Made by a program: the position numbers and the translations under genes
The notes under the pieces: model-generated
What the model saw: only the letters and a program-made list of their open reading frames with translations
The model's database searches: none
What the model was told of the DNA's origin: nothing
DNA from: Phycisphaerae bacterium RAS1
GTDB taxonomy: Bacteria; Planctomycetota; Phycisphaerae; UBA1845; Fen-1342
Assembly (NCBI GenBank): GCA_007859745.1
Contig: SMLU01000001.1
Location: 558,001-622,000, forward strand
Direction: 5' to 3'
Length of the DNA: 64,000 nt
In this document: piece by piece, positions 45,176-54,570 of the stretch
Position numbering within the stretch: the first letter of the stretch is position 1
Layout: the number at the start of each line of letters is the position of its first letter

Positions 45176-46933
45176 ATGGCGCCGATGAACACCCTCGTCG
45201 TCGGCTCGCCGGGGCATGCTCACGCAAACGCATGTACGCCCGCCGCCAGCCCGTCGCCACGAACGGCGGGATATCTGCTGGCGCTGCTCGTCACAACCGC
45301 GGCCCTCGACTTCATCTATTACACCGGCTACTACGCCAGTGACGACATCGAGTACCTGACCGCCGCACACCAGATCTACCACCAGGCCTCGCTCCCGGCT
45401 GAGCCGACGCTCGGCCAGATTCGCATGACGCCGGTGCTCTACAACGTCGCCGTCGCGGCGCTGGCCGGATTCCGCACGCCCGTGATCGCCGGCAGCTACG
45501 TCCTGTTTCACCTGTTGCTCGTGCTCCAGACCTGGCACCTCGCGCGCCGCTGGCACGGCGACCCGACCGCGTGGCTGGCGGCGTCGGGCGTCGCCATCCT
45601 GCCGATGCTGGCGCTCACCAGCACCATGATCCTGCCCGACAATCCCATGGCCTGCTGTCTGCTCGCCGGCCTCGCGCTCTGCGACGGCGCCGCCCGCTCA
45701 CACGCCGCGGGTCGCAGCGCCGCGGCGGTCGCCAGGATGGCGCTTTCCGGCGTGTGCGTCGGCATCGGCTACGCCGCAAAGGAATCGGCCCTGGTTGTGC
45801 TCCCGCTCTTCGGCGCGGCGTGGCTCTGGGCTTCGCGGCGCGACGTGTGGCGCCGCGGGGCGACGGGCGTCATTGCGCTGGGCATCGGCGTCGCGGTCGT
45901 CTTCATCGTCGAGTGGGCGCTGCTCAGCACGTTCATCGGCCGCTCCTACACGCGCATGGCCTGGACGGTCGGCGAAGACTCATTCTCGAGCGGCCTTCAG
46001 AGTTTCCCATCCGGCGTCCACCCGTGGGAGCGGCTCAAGAACGTATGGGCCAACGTGACCGCCCCCTGGTTCTCGAAGGTTGACAAAGTGCTGCTCGTCG
46101 CCGGGCCGCTCGCATACGCCCTGCTGCGCGGCCGGCTGCTGCCGCTGCTGTTTGCGGCCTGGTTCTTCGCCTATCACACGTGGGGATCCACCAAGCTGAC
46201 GCAGTATCTGCCGACGACGCTCCAGGTGCGCTACTACACGCCCATCCTGCCGCTGATCGCGATCATGGTCGCGTTCGCGCTGGTGCGCGCGCATCGATTC
46301 ATCACGACCGGCGCGCCGCTCACCGTTCGCCGGGCTGTCGCGGCCGTGGCCGTGGTCGGCGGTCTGGCGTACTTCGCGCTGGAGCAACGCCGCGTCGCCT
46401 ACGGGGCCGAGTGGCTCTATCGCGGCGACATCGTCCGCCCTGCAATCCGCGCCGCGGAAACGAACTGGGCCAGGCCGGTCGTTTTCTCCGGCACGCTCAC
46501 GCGACATCTGCGAGCGCTCTACCTCGACACGTCGCCGCCGGCCGAATTCGGCGACGACCTGGACCCCGCTCGCGTGGACGAGTGGCTCGACCGCGGCGGG
46601 TTCGTGTATCTTGAGCTCTTCCCGGAGGCGCGGCTGCGAGCCGTGCTGCGCCGCGCGCCGCTCGACGCCCTGCTCCATCCGGTTCTGTTCCCGCGCGCCG
46701 CATCGCAGGCCGCTGCCACGCAGTCCGCCGCGACTGCCGGGGCACCGCCGGCGGACCAGCCGCAGGCGTTGACGCTGTACGGCCGTTCGGTCCTGGTAGA
46801 GCGTGTGGCCCATTTCTACTGTCCGAAAAGCCGCTGGCATTCGCTGCTCCGCGCCGCGGGCTGCGGCGCGGCGGAGAAGGTGGACAAGAACAAGCGCTCG
46901 ACCGTGGCCTACCGGGTCTACCCGGCCCCCTGA
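45176..46933 (+). CDS. GT39-like integral membrane protein
   Basis: 585 residues. About ten hydrophobic helices occupy residues 25-400, with a soluble C-terminal region of about 180 residues. The first loop contains YYASDDIEYLTAAHQIYHQ, with the paired acidic residues typical of PMT/ArnT-like enzymes, and ILPDNPMACCLLAGLAL lies later. It is probably a polyprenyl-phosphosugar-dependent glycosyltransferase, but the substrate is unknown. ATG 45185 is an alternative start. Confidence 0.72.
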   Translation: MAPMNTLVVGSPGHAHANACTPAASPSPRTAGYLLALLVTTAALDFIYYTGYYASDDIEYLTAAHQIYHQASLPAEPTLGQIRMTPVLYNVAVAALAGFRTPVIAGSYVLFHLLLVLQTWHLARRWHGDPTAWLAASGVAILPMLALTSTMILPDNPMACCLLAGLALCDGAARSHAAGRSAAAVARMALSGVCVGIGYAAKESALVVLPLFGAAWLWASRRDVWRRGATGVIALGIGVAVVFIVEWALLSTFIGRSYTRMAWTVGEDSFSSGLQSFPSGVHPWERLKNVWANVTAPWFSKVDKVLLVAGPLAYALLRGRLLPLLFAAWFFAYHTWGSTKLTQYLPTTLQVRYYTPILPLIAIMVAFALVRAHRFITTGAPLTVRRAVAAVAVVGGLAYFALEQRRVAYGAEWLYRGDIVRPAIRAAETNWARPVVFSGTLTRHLRALYLDTSPPAEFGDDLDPARVDEWLDRGGFVYLELFPEARLRAVLRRAPLDALLHPVLFPRAASQAAATQSAATAGAPPADQPQALTLYGRSVLVERVAHFYCPKSRWHSLLRAAGCGAAEKVDKNKRSTVAYRVYPAP

Positions 46934-46969
46934 CGATCGGACCCGGCGGCGCTACCTCGCGCACCGTCG

Positions 46970-47027
46970 GAACGCGAAGCGCAAGCGAGCGCACGTGGCG
47001 GTGGACGCTCGCTTGCGCTTCGCGTTC
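46970..47027. terminator. 22-bp palindrome between convergent genes (AACGCGAAGCG family)
   Basis: Arms 46970-46991 and 47006-47027 are exact complements. It sits between the GT39-like gene (plus, stop 46933) and the BI-1 gene (minus, stop 47059), like the palindrome at 10612-10670 between another convergent pair. Confidence 0.75.
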
Positions 47028-47058
47028 TGAAAGATCGAGCCAACTCGCCCACGCTGAT

Positions 47059-47802
47059 TCAGCGATTCGATCGGGCCTTGGCCAGCAGCCGCAGGATTTC
47101 GAAGTAGAGCCACACCAGCGTCACCAGCAACCCGAAGGCCGCGTACCACTCCATGTGCTTGGGCGCGCGGCGCTGCACGCCGGACTCGATGAAGTCAAAA
47201 TCGAGCACCAGGTTGAGCGCGGCGATGACCACTATTACCGCCGAGACGGCGATGCCGATCACGCCGCCGCTGTGGATGTACGGCATCTGGATTCCGAAGA
47301 AGCTCAGGACGAAGGTTGCCAGGTAGAGCATGAAGACCGCGCCGGTGGCGGCGGCCAGGCCCAGCTTGAAATTCTCCGTCGGCCGGATCAGGCGCGTCAC
47401 GTATGCCAGCAGCAGGCACAGGAGCGTGCCGAACGTCAGAAACACGGCCTGAAACGCGATCCCTTTGAAGCGCTCCTCGAGCAGGGCCGACACGCCTCCC
47501 AGGAACAGCCCCTCGGCGACCGCGTAGAACGGCGATGTGAAGGGCGCCCAGCCGCGCTGGAAGGACGTCACCAGCCCGAGGACCATCCCCGCCAGCGCCC
47601 CGCCCCAGACCCAGGGCACGACGGCCTGCAGGCCGGCGTTGAAGAAACGCTCCCAGGTGTAGGACGCGGACAGCACCACCAGCCCCAGCAGCACCAGCGT
47701 CTTGAACGCGCAGCCTTGGAGCGACATGGCGTCTGTGTCGCGCTCGGCATAGACGAGGTTGTCGAAGGTGGTCGAGTTCAGGGCCGGGTTGGCGGTTCGC
47801 AT
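47059..47802 (-). CDS. Bax inhibitor-1/YccA-family membrane protein
   Basis: 247 residues with about seven transmembrane helices. Family landmarks are the N-terminal TDAMSLQGCAFKTLVLLGLV, GGVSALLEERFKGIAFQAVFLTFG, and the C-terminal IAALNLVLDFDFIESGVQRRAP, with the paired Asp residues considered to form the pore or pH sensor in BsYetJ. Likely a calcium-leak channel or stress-related membrane protein; its physiological role in bacteria is unsettled. Confidence 0.9.
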   Translation of the reverse strand: MRTANPALNSTTFDNLVYAERDTDAMSLQGCAFKTLVLLGLVVLSASYTWERFFNAGLQAVVPWVWGGALAGMVLGLVTSFQRGWAPFTSPFYAVAEGLFLGGVSALLEERFKGIAFQAVFLTFGTLLCLLLAYVTRLIRPTENFKLGLAAATGAVFMLYLATFVLSFFGIQMPYIHSGGVIGIAVSAVIVVIAALNLVLDFDFIESGVQRRAPKHMEWYAAFGLLVTLVWLYFEILRLLAKARSNR

Positions 47803-47986
47803 GGACGTCTCCCTTTCGCGCGCGGGTATTCGGCCGCGGCGGGCAGGCAGGAATACTATCGGGCCGCGCGGCCCGCCGCGCCTGCTCTAGATATGGTAGA
47901 TGTTCCGAAGAATCAATCAAATATTTGCGCGGCGCTGGCTTGCAGGCTACATTTCATCCCGATACTGTCAGCAGGAGAGTGAGCGC

Positions 47987-48934
47987 ATGAACGACCTGCT
48001 GGCGCCTATCCTCGAATACGCCCGGCAGTGCGAGGTTGACCGGCCCCCTCACTGGGAAAAGGTCGCCGGCACGCGCATCGACCTGCATTGTCATTCGACC
48101 TACTCCGACGAAACGCTTCAATTCCTGCCCGGCATCGTCTATCACCCGCTGCTCACGCCGCACGAGGTTTACCGCCTGGCCAAATCGCGCGGCATGGACT
48201 TCGTCACAATCACCGACCACGACACCATCGACGGCTGCAAGGCCCTGCTCGACGAGCACGGCGACCTGGCTGACTTCATCGTCGGCGAGGAGGTCTCGGT
48301 CGAGTTTCCGGATGACGGCACGGTCGTGCACGTGAACGTGTTCGACCATACTGAGGCCCAGCATCGCGAAATCCAGCGTCTCCGCCGCAATATTCACGAG
48401 TTCGTCGCCTACGTCGGCGGCATCGGCAAGCTCTTCGTGCTCAACCACCTGACCTGGACCGAGCAGCACCGCGTGCTCACCTCCCGGCAACTGGAGACCA
48501 TGCTCGAGCTCTTCCCGGTTTTCGAGGGAATCAACGGCACCCGCAGCTACCCGCACAACGCCTTCGCCTGGTACGCCACCCGCGGCCGAAACAAGGTGCT
48601 GGTGGCCGGCAGCGACTCGCACACCCATCGCGTCGGCACCACCTACACCCTGACGCAGGGGCGCACCCGCCGCGAGGTCCTGTCCAGCATCCTCGCCGGG
48701 AAGGCCGCCATCTGCGGCGCCTTCGGCACGCCCGAAAAACTCCGCGAAGACGTGTGGATCGTGCTGCAGAAGAACGTGGAGCGCCGCTTGGCGGAGACCG
48801 GCAGTTTCTGGGAGAAAGTCATCACCCGCGCCGTCGGCCGCTTCGGCAAAACCGTCTACCCGCTGGTCTGCTTCGGCTACCACAAGCGGCAGAACGTGCT
48901 CATCCGCGGGTTCGTCGAGGCCCTACCGGCCTAG
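47987..48934 (+). CDS. PHP-domain metal-dependent phosphoesterase
   Basis: 315 residues from ATG 47987, AGGAG 9 bp upstream. Metal-binding motifs are DLHCHSTYSDETL, FVTITDHDTIDG and the later GSDSHTHRVG. The loop around HPLLTPHEVYRLAKSRGMD is also typical. It probably hydrolyses a phosphoester; the substrate is unknown. Its 3' end overlaps the convergent FHA gene by 12 bp. Confidence 0.88.
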   Translation: MNDLLAPILEYARQCEVDRPPHWEKVAGTRIDLHCHSTYSDETLQFLPGIVYHPLLTPHEVYRLAKSRGMDFVTITDHDTIDGCKALLDEHGDLADFIVGEEVSVEFPDDGTVVHVNVFDHTEAQHREIQRLRRNIHEFVAYVGGIGKLFVLNHLTWTEQHRVLTSRQLETMLELFPVFEGINGTRSYPHNAFAWYATRGRNKVLVAGSDSHTHRVGTTYTLTQGRTRREVLSSILAGKAAICGAFGTPEKLREDVWIVLQKNVERRLAETGSFWEKVITRAVGRFGKTVYPLVCFGYHKRQNVLIRGFVEALPA

Positions 48935-50611
48935 CAGCGTCATCCCCAGCCGCAGCAGCCCGATCAGCACCAGTCCGATCAGCAGCCAGGACGGCACGGA
49001 AATCTGCGCTCCCAGGCGGCGGGTGGCGCGCACCGCGCCCCCGATCTGGTCGATAATGATCGGCGAGAAGCTCTGGCTCCACAGCACCAGCGTCGGCCGC
49101 CGGCGCACCCTCACCACCGCGATGCGCGCGTTGGTGACGGTCTCGACCGCCGACTCCGCCACCGCGACTTTCAGCCGCCCCTGCTGATATACCACGTCGC
49201 CCGAGTGCGGCTTCGGCTGCCACGCGACCACCAGCACGATCCCGCCGGACGCGGACGTCGTCGACAGCCGCAGGCATTCGGCCCCGGCGGGGCGCGAGCG
49301 GCAGATGAACTCGACGGCGGCGTCCTCGAACTGAACCGGCTGGACGCGGAGCATGCGGGTTTCGTGAGAGGCGTCGATCAGGCCGCGCGACCACTCGGGT
49401 TCGTCGCGCGTCAGCATCTTGGCGACCAGCGAAACTTCGGTGACCAGGGCCGGATCGGCCCATGGCAAACCCGGCGCGACGACGCGCCGCTGCCTCGTCG
49501 TGCCGGTCGAACGGTCGATGATCTCCCAGCGCTGCACGAATTCGGCTTCCCCCGGCTTCTCGATTCGGCCCAGAAAGCGGAACTGCACGAAATCCTCCGG
49601 GCCGTAGACGTTGTTCGCCCGCGCCAGGAAAAACAGCAGCGCCTCGTCGCCGGGGGCGTCGGTGCGCAGCGGCGCCGGCTCAGCCGCGGCCGCGTCGGCG
49701 CGTGAACGGCTCGAAGCGATCGGCGCCGCGGCGGCGGCCTCGTCCAGCGCCAGCAGAGCCCCGAGCCGTGCCACGTGCAGCTCAAACAGGTCCACCACGC
49801 CCGCCGTCCGCTGCGCCCGCCGAAACGCCTCCGCCGCCTCTTGCCACTGCTTACGACGCAGCAGAGACATTCCGAGCCAGACCAGCAAGGGGGCGCTGTC
49901 CGGGTAGAGCGCGACCGCCTCGCGACAGAGCTGCTCGGCCTCGTCGGCTCGCTCGGCGCGCGATGCGGCGGTGATCCGCGCCCGCCAGAGAAACTGGCAG
50001 TAGCGGGAGAGCTGGTTCACCTCGTCGAGCCGGTCGATTCGACGCAGCTCGCGGGCCGCCTCGCGCTCGATGGCGTCGAAGTCCTTGGCCTGCCAGGCCG
50101 GCTGAGCGAGCGTCTGGAATTCGGTGGTGTAGGGCGAAGAGGCGTCCTCGATCTCGATTGACTCCCCGTGCTGGACGACGCCGGGAATGCGCAGCCGCCA
50201 GCGCAGGGGCGTGTCGAAGTGCATCTCGCCTTCGGGCAGCTCGCCCTCGTGAAACTGCAGGCAGTAGCCGTCGATGGCGATGATGTCGCCGTCGCGGAGC
50301 TCGCGCGGCGGATCGTCGAGTGGGTCGTCATTGACGCGGACGGCGTCGCCGGCGGCCTCGCGCTCGATGGTGAAGCGGCCGTCCGTATGGCCAATGATGG
50401 CGTATGAAACGCCGGCGGCGACGCCGGGCAGGCGCAGGTCGCTCGGGTTGCCGCCAATCGAGAGCGGGCGCACCGTGGGCAGGATGGCCACGAGGTGGAC
50501 ATCGCGGTCGTCGATGCGGCGCGTATATGTCAGCTCGATGAAGGCGTCCAAGCGTCGGCCTCGTGCGACCGATGCGGGCCCTCGGCGCGGCGCAGCGGAA
50601 TCGCATTCCAT
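48923..50611 (-). CDS. FHA-domain protein with TPR-like repeats and C-terminal membrane anchor
   Basis: 562 residues. About 45-120 form an FHA-like domain (LSIGGNPSDLRLPGVAAGVSYAIIGHTDGRFTIE with the Arg/Ser-type recognition region, then DGDIIAIDGYCLQFHEG). Residues about 185-290 have TPR-like helices (PLLVWLGMSLLRRKQWQEAAEAFRRA). The final 20 residues form one transmembrane helix (WLLIGLVLIGLLRLGMTLL), so the bulk of the protein is probably cytoplasmic. FHA domains bind phosphothreonine, so a kinase such as that at 10691 could be a partner (inference). The middle part is unassigned. Confidence 0.75.
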   Translation of the reverse strand: MECDSAAPRRGPASVARGRRLDAFIELTYTRRIDDRDVHLVAILPTVRPLSIGGNPSDLRLPGVAAGVSYAIIGHTDGRFTIEREAAGDAVRVNDDPLDDPPRELRDGDIIAIDGYCLQFHEGELPEGEMHFDTPLRWRLRIPGVVQHGESIEIEDASSPYTTEFQTLAQPAWQAKDFDAIEREAARELRRIDRLDEVNQLSRYCQFLWRARITAASRAERADEAEQLCREAVALYPDSAPLLVWLGMSLLRRKQWQEAAEAFRRAQRTAGVVDLFELHVARLGALLALDEAAAAAPIASSRSRADAAAAEPAPLRTDAPGDEALLFFLARANNVYGPEDFVQFRFLGRIEKPGEAEFVQRWEIIDRSTGTTRQRRVVAPGLPWADPALVTEVSLVAKMLTRDEPEWSRGLIDASHETRMLRVQPVQFEDAAVEFICRSRPAGAECLRLSTTSASGGIVLVVAWQPKPHSGDVVYQQGRLKVAVAESAVETVTNARIAVVRVRRRPTLVLWSQSFSPIIIDQIGGAVRATRRLGAQISVPSWLLIGLVLIGLLRLGMTLLGR

Positions 50612-50712
50612 ATGATACCCGCGCGACGCGCGGCGGAGGGAATGACGGGCGTGGGATGGCGAAGGCGGGCGTGGCCGAAGTTCCCTGGCAGACGCCGCGG
50701 GCCGGGCCGTTC

Positions 50713-50815
50713 TTTCCGAACCCGCCGCGCCAAGCGGCGGGTTGACGATCGTCAGCGATCGACGCCTGATAGGCCGCAGACGTCAACCCGCCGCTTGGCG
50801 CGGCGGGTTCGGAAA
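50713..50815 (+). repeat. REP-like palindromic pair, copy 2 (GAACCCGCCGCGCCAAG family)
   Basis: Arms 50713-50746 and 50782-50815, each with an internal CCCGCCGC-GCCAA-GCGGCGGG hairpin. It lies in the 297-bp gap between the FHA gene and the STAS gene. No gene was found in that gap. Confidence 0.85.
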
Positions 50816-50908
50816 GAAATTTCCGCGGAGCCTCCCAAGAACTTATGGTCAGACCCGCGACATTTGAATGGGAGCGCCGCGTTCAGTTGCACGAGGGTCG
50901 GCCGGGGC

Positions 50909-51247
50909 TTACTTCCCCATCTGCAGGGCGGCCAGGCCGCTGGGGACGTCGTCGACAAAATCGAAGATGCGGTCCAGCCCCGTGACCAGGAACACACCCC
51001 ACACGTGCGTATTCACGCCGCACAGCTTCAGCTTGCGCTGGTTCGTGATGGTCAGCAGCTTCCGCAGCTTCAGCAGCTTGGCGATATTCGAGGAATTGAG
51101 ATAGCTGACGCCGCCGAGGTTAAGCAGGACGTTGAGGCGGTTGTTGTCGGTGCACTGGTCGATGACCCCCTGGAGGTCGTCGGTAAACTGGGGGTCGTCC
51201 TGCAACTCGCCCAGAACGATCGTGTCGGACCACTGTTCGACTGCCAT
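50909..51247 (-). CDS. STAS-domain protein
   Basis: 112 residues from ATG 51247 (MAVEQWSDTIVLGEL). The fold is shown by RLNVLLNLGGVSYLNSSNIAKLLKLRKLLTIT, KLKLCGVNTHVWGVFLVTGLDRIF and the C-terminal FVDDVPSGLAAL. The segment YLNSSNIA carries the Ser at the usual phosphorylation site. No anti-sigma kinase is adjacent. It may act with the partner-switching kinase at 6985. Confidence 0.87.
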   Translation of the reverse strand: MAVEQWSDTIVLGELQDDPQFTDDLQGVIDQCTDNNRLNVLLNLGGVSYLNSSNIAKLLKLRKLLTITNQRKLKLCGVNTHVWGVFLVTGLDRIFDFVDDVPSGLAALQMGK

Positions 51248-51462
51248 TGGCGCTACCCTGATCTCGATGGAGCGTTCAAATCCGTACCATCTGCGGACCA
51301 TATGCGGCGGTTCACAGCGCTGTCAACGGCAGGGCACGGGGCACACGGCGCACGTTCCCACGCCCGTTCCCACGCCCGCGCCGCGCCGCTATATTAACCC
51401 CGTGTCAAGTTCGGGCGGCTTCGGCGCGGTCTGGCCGTCGCCGTTCTGGAGGGAGTGACGTT

Positions 51463-53175
51463 ATGAACGGCGCCGTTGCCACGACATCCACCGCCCTCCC
51501 TTCCGCGGCGCCGGTCCCCGCGCCGACCCCGGCGCCCGCCGCCAATCGTCCGCTGCGGGCGGTCGCGGCGAGGCAGCTCATCATCGGCCTCGATGGCGCC
51601 ACGTTCGATGTGCTCGACCCCATGATGGCCGCCGGGCGCATGCCGAACCTGAAGCGCTTCATTGAGACCGGCGTCCGCGGCATCCTCTATTCGACGCGCC
51701 CGCCGATCACGCCCGCCGCATGGACCACGTTCATGACGGGCAAGGGGCCGGGCCGGCACGGCATTCTCGATTTCGAGAAGTTTGATCCCTTCACGCACAC
51801 GCTATCGTTCAATAGCACGTACGAAATCCGCGAGAAAACGCTCTGGGAGCTGCTCACCGAGAAGGGCCTCCGCGTCGGCAGCATCAACGTGCCGATGACC
51901 TATCCGCCCAAGCCGGTCAACGGCTTCACCATCAGCGGCTTCGAGACGCCCAGCGTCGATTCCGAATTCACCTGGCCGCACGAGCTGAAGCAGGAGATAT
52001 TCAAAGTCCTGCCCGACTACAACTATCGCACCAACTGGAAGCGCAAGGCCCTCGGCGGCGACGCCACGCTCGCGGAGAACCTTGAGTACATCTGCCGCAG
52101 CTTCGACCAGGGCCTGACGCTTGCCCAGCATTGCGGCGACAAGTTCGGGTGGGACGTGCTCATGGTGCTCTTCAAGCTGGTCGACAACCTTCAGCACAAG
52201 GCCTGGAAGTATCTCGACCCGCGCACCGCGCCGCAGTACGGCCAGCGGGCGGACATGACCGCCGGCTGCTTCAACCGCCTCGACCGCGTGCTGGGCGAGC
52301 TGTTCAAGTACGCCGAGCGCAACGACGCCACCGTCATCATCATGTCGGATCACGGCCACGGCAGCCTCGACGGAAAGGCCCAGCCGAACCTGCTGCTCAA
52401 GAACTGGGGCTACCTGTCGCTGCGAAGCACCTGGGACCGGGCCGGCATCCGCGCCGGATACTGGATGCACCGCCTCACCAAGGGCAAGGTGACGCGCTTC
52501 GAGCAGGGCAGCCGCGGCATCGAGCGCGAGCTGGCGGTCGATTGGCCGCGCACCAAGGCCTGCGTGATGCACGCCGGCATCTACGGCTTCCTCTATCTGA
52601 ATCTCAAGGGCCGCGGGCCGCACGGCGTCGTCGAGCCGGGCGAGTATGAGCCGCTGCGCAGCGAAATCGCCGCCAAGCTCGCATCGGTCACGGCCATCGA
52701 CCCGCAAGGCAAGACGATCCGCGTCTTCCCGCAGATTTACAAGACCGAAGAGCTCTACGGCTGCCAGCGCGACGAGAATCCGAACCTGCCCGACCTGTTG
52801 CTCTCGCCGTATCCGGGGCTGGCCGTCGTCCGCAAGATTCGCGGCACGCAGGCCGTCCGCTGGATGCCCCCGCACCGCATGGAAGGCACGCACCGCGAGG
52901 AGGGCGTGCTGGCGGTCGGCGGGCCGGGCGTGCGCCGCGGGGCGCGGCTGGACGCGAACATCATCGACATCGCGCCGACGGTGCTGGCGGGGCTGGGGCT
53001 GCGCGTCCCGCTCGACATGGAAGGGCGCGTGCTGCGCGAGGCGTTCGTCACGGAGCCGACGGTCGAACGCGAGCCGCCGATCAAGAAAGTGTTCGAAGAG
53101 CAGGCCGAGGTCTACTCCGAGGCCGACCGCCGCATTCTCGAAAAGCGGCTCAGCGAGCTCGGATACCTCGAGTAA
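51463..53175 (+). CDS. Alkaline phosphatase-superfamily (type I phosphodiesterase) protein
   Basis: 570 residues. After a Pro/Ala-rich N-terminus, the AP-fold signature LIIGLDGATFDVLDP (metal Asp and nucleophile Thr region) and AAWTTFMTGKGPGRHGILDFEKF are present. A later IMSDHGHGSL gives the second metal site, and IIDIAPTVLAGLGL closes the fold. No signal peptide is obvious, so it may be cytoplasmic. Members cleave phosphodiesters or phosphomonoesters; the substrate is unknown. An ATTCGACATTCGA repeat follows the stop. Confidence 0.88.
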   Translation: MNGAVATTSTALPSAAPVPAPTPAPAANRPLRAVAARQLIIGLDGATFDVLDPMMAAGRMPNLKRFIETGVRGILYSTRPPITPAAWTTFMTGKGPGRHGILDFEKFDPFTHTLSFNSTYEIREKTLWELLTEKGLRVGSINVPMTYPPKPVNGFTISGFETPSVDSEFTWPHELKQEIFKVLPDYNYRTNWKRKALGGDATLAENLEYICRSFDQGLTLAQHCGDKFGWDVLMVLFKLVDNLQHKAWKYLDPRTAPQYGQRADMTAGCFNRLDRVLGELFKYAERNDATVIIMSDHGHGSLDGKAQPNLLLKNWGYLSLRSTWDRAGIRAGYWMHRLTKGKVTRFEQGSRGIERELAVDWPRTKACVMHAGIYGFLYLNLKGRGPHGVVEPGEYEPLRSEIAAKLASVTAIDPQGKTIRVFPQIYKTEELYGCQRDENPNLPDLLLSPYPGLAVVRKIRGTQAVRWMPPHRMEGTHREEGVLAVGGPGVRRGARLDANIIDIAPTVLAGLGLRVPLDMEGRVLREAFVTEPTVEREPPIKKVFEEQAEVYSEADRRILEKRLSELGYLE

Positions 53176-53262
53176 TGTCGAAGGTCGAAGGTCGAATTTC
53201 GAAGGGCGCTCCCGGGGCGAAATTCGCTATTCGACATTCGGCACTCGGCATTCGAGCGTGAG
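53174..53262. repeat. ATTCGACATTCGA-type repeat between AP-superfamily and gdh genes
   Basis: This contains GTCGAAGGTCGAAGGTCG and the inverse CGCTATTCGACATTCG. It is related to the repeats at 4566-4672 and 61138-61228. It fills the gap before glutamate dehydrogenase. Confidence 0.65.
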
Positions 53263-53289
53263 CCTTCCAATGACCGAAAGGAATCCGTC

Positions 53290-54570
53290 ATGCACAAGTC
53301 CATGCCCGACGTCGATCTGCTTTTCGGCGAATCCCCGGCCCTGAAACGCGCCCTGGTCAATTTCGAGGCCGCCGCGCGGGAGATCAATCTTGATCCGAAC
53401 GTTGCGGCCCGTCTGCGGCGGCCGGAACGTGTGCTGATCGTGTCCGTGCCGGTGCGGATGGATGATGGGCATGTCGAAGTTTTCACCGGCTTTCGGGCGC
53501 AGCACAACGACTCGCTCGGTCCTTTCAAGGGCGGCATTCGCTTTCATCCGGAGGTGGACCTGGGCGAGGTGACGGCGTTGGCGATGCAGATGACCTGGAA
53601 GTGCGCCCTGGTGGGGCTGCCGCTGGGCGGGGCCAAGGGGGCCGTCCGGTGCGACCCGATGCAACTCAGCTACACCGAGACGCAGCGGCTGACACGGCGC
53701 TACACGGCCGAGATTTCCGCGGTCATCGGCCCGCACGTCGACATCCCCGCGCCGGACATGGGCACGAACGAGCGCACCATGGCCTGGTTCATGGACACCT
53801 ACAGCCAGCGGGCCGGACGTTTCACTCCCAACGTCGTCACCGGCAAACCGGTCGACGTGGGCGGCTCGGCGCTGCGGCGCGAGTCGACCGGCCGCGGCGT
53901 GGTTTACTGCGTCGAGGAAGCGGCCGGCGAGATCGGGCTGAAGCTGGCCGGCGCCAGCGTCGTGCTGCACGGTTTTGGCAACGTCGGCACTTACGCGGCT
54001 GAAACGTTCGTCAAGCGCGGAGCGAAGGTCATCGGCGTGGCGGACATTTCAGGCGGCTATCTGAATCCGAAGGGGTTCGACGTGGCCGAGCTGATCCACT
54101 ACGCCGCCGAGAACCGCTCGCTGGCGGGCTACAAGAATGCCGACAAGATCGCCGGCGACGATGTGTTGACGGTCCCGTGCGACATCCTCGTGCCGGCGGC
54201 GACCGGGCACGTCATCACCGCCCAGAACGCGCCGAAGGTCCGCTGCAAGATTCTGGCCGAGGGCGCGAACGGTCCGACCATGCCCGACGCCGACGTGATT
54301 CTCGACCAGATGGGCGTCTTCACGATTCCCGACATTCTCTGCAATGCCGGGGGCGTGACCGTGTCCTACTTCGAATGGGTGCAGGGCGGCATGAACTTCT
54401 TCTGGAGTGAGGACGAGATCGACACGCGGCTCTCAAACGTGCTGCGGCCCGCCTTTCGCCGCGTGCGAGAGTTTGCGAAGAAGCGCAAGCTGAGCAATCG
54501 CGTGGCGTCGCAGTGCGTGGCGATCGACCGGGTCGATCGGGTGATGCGGCTGCGCGGGCTCTACGCCTGA
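53290..54570 (+). CDS. Glutamate dehydrogenase (Glu/Leu/Phe/Val family)
   Basis: 426 residues. It reversibly converts glutamate to 2-oxoglutarate and ammonia. Motifs are GPFKGGIRFHPEVDLGEVTALAM, MTWKCALVGLPLGGAKGAV with the catalytic Lys, PAPDMGTNERTMAWFMDTYS, VVLHGFGNVGTYAAETFVKRG for NAD(P) binding, and ILAEGANGPTMPDADVIL. The size fits hexameric enzymes. The stop overlaps the start of the LptF-like gene (TGATG), so the two may be co-translated. Confidence 0.95.
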   Translation: MHKSMPDVDLLFGESPALKRALVNFEAAAREINLDPNVAARLRRPERVLIVSVPVRMDDGHVEVFTGFRAQHNDSLGPFKGGIRFHPEVDLGEVTALAMQMTWKCALVGLPLGGAKGAVRCDPMQLSYTETQRLTRRYTAEISAVIGPHVDIPAPDMGTNERTMAWFMDTYSQRAGRFTPNVVTGKPVDVGGSALRRESTGRGVVYCVEEAAGEIGLKLAGASVVLHGFGNVGTYAAETFVKRGAKVIGVADISGGYLNPKGFDVAELIHYAAENRSLAGYKNADKIAGDDVLTVPCDILVPAATGHVITAQNAPKVRCKILAEGANGPTMPDADVILDQMGVFTIPDILCNAGGVTVSYFEWVQGGMNFFWSEDEIDTRLSNVLRPAFRRVREFAKKRKLSNRVASQCVAIDRVDRVMRLRGLYA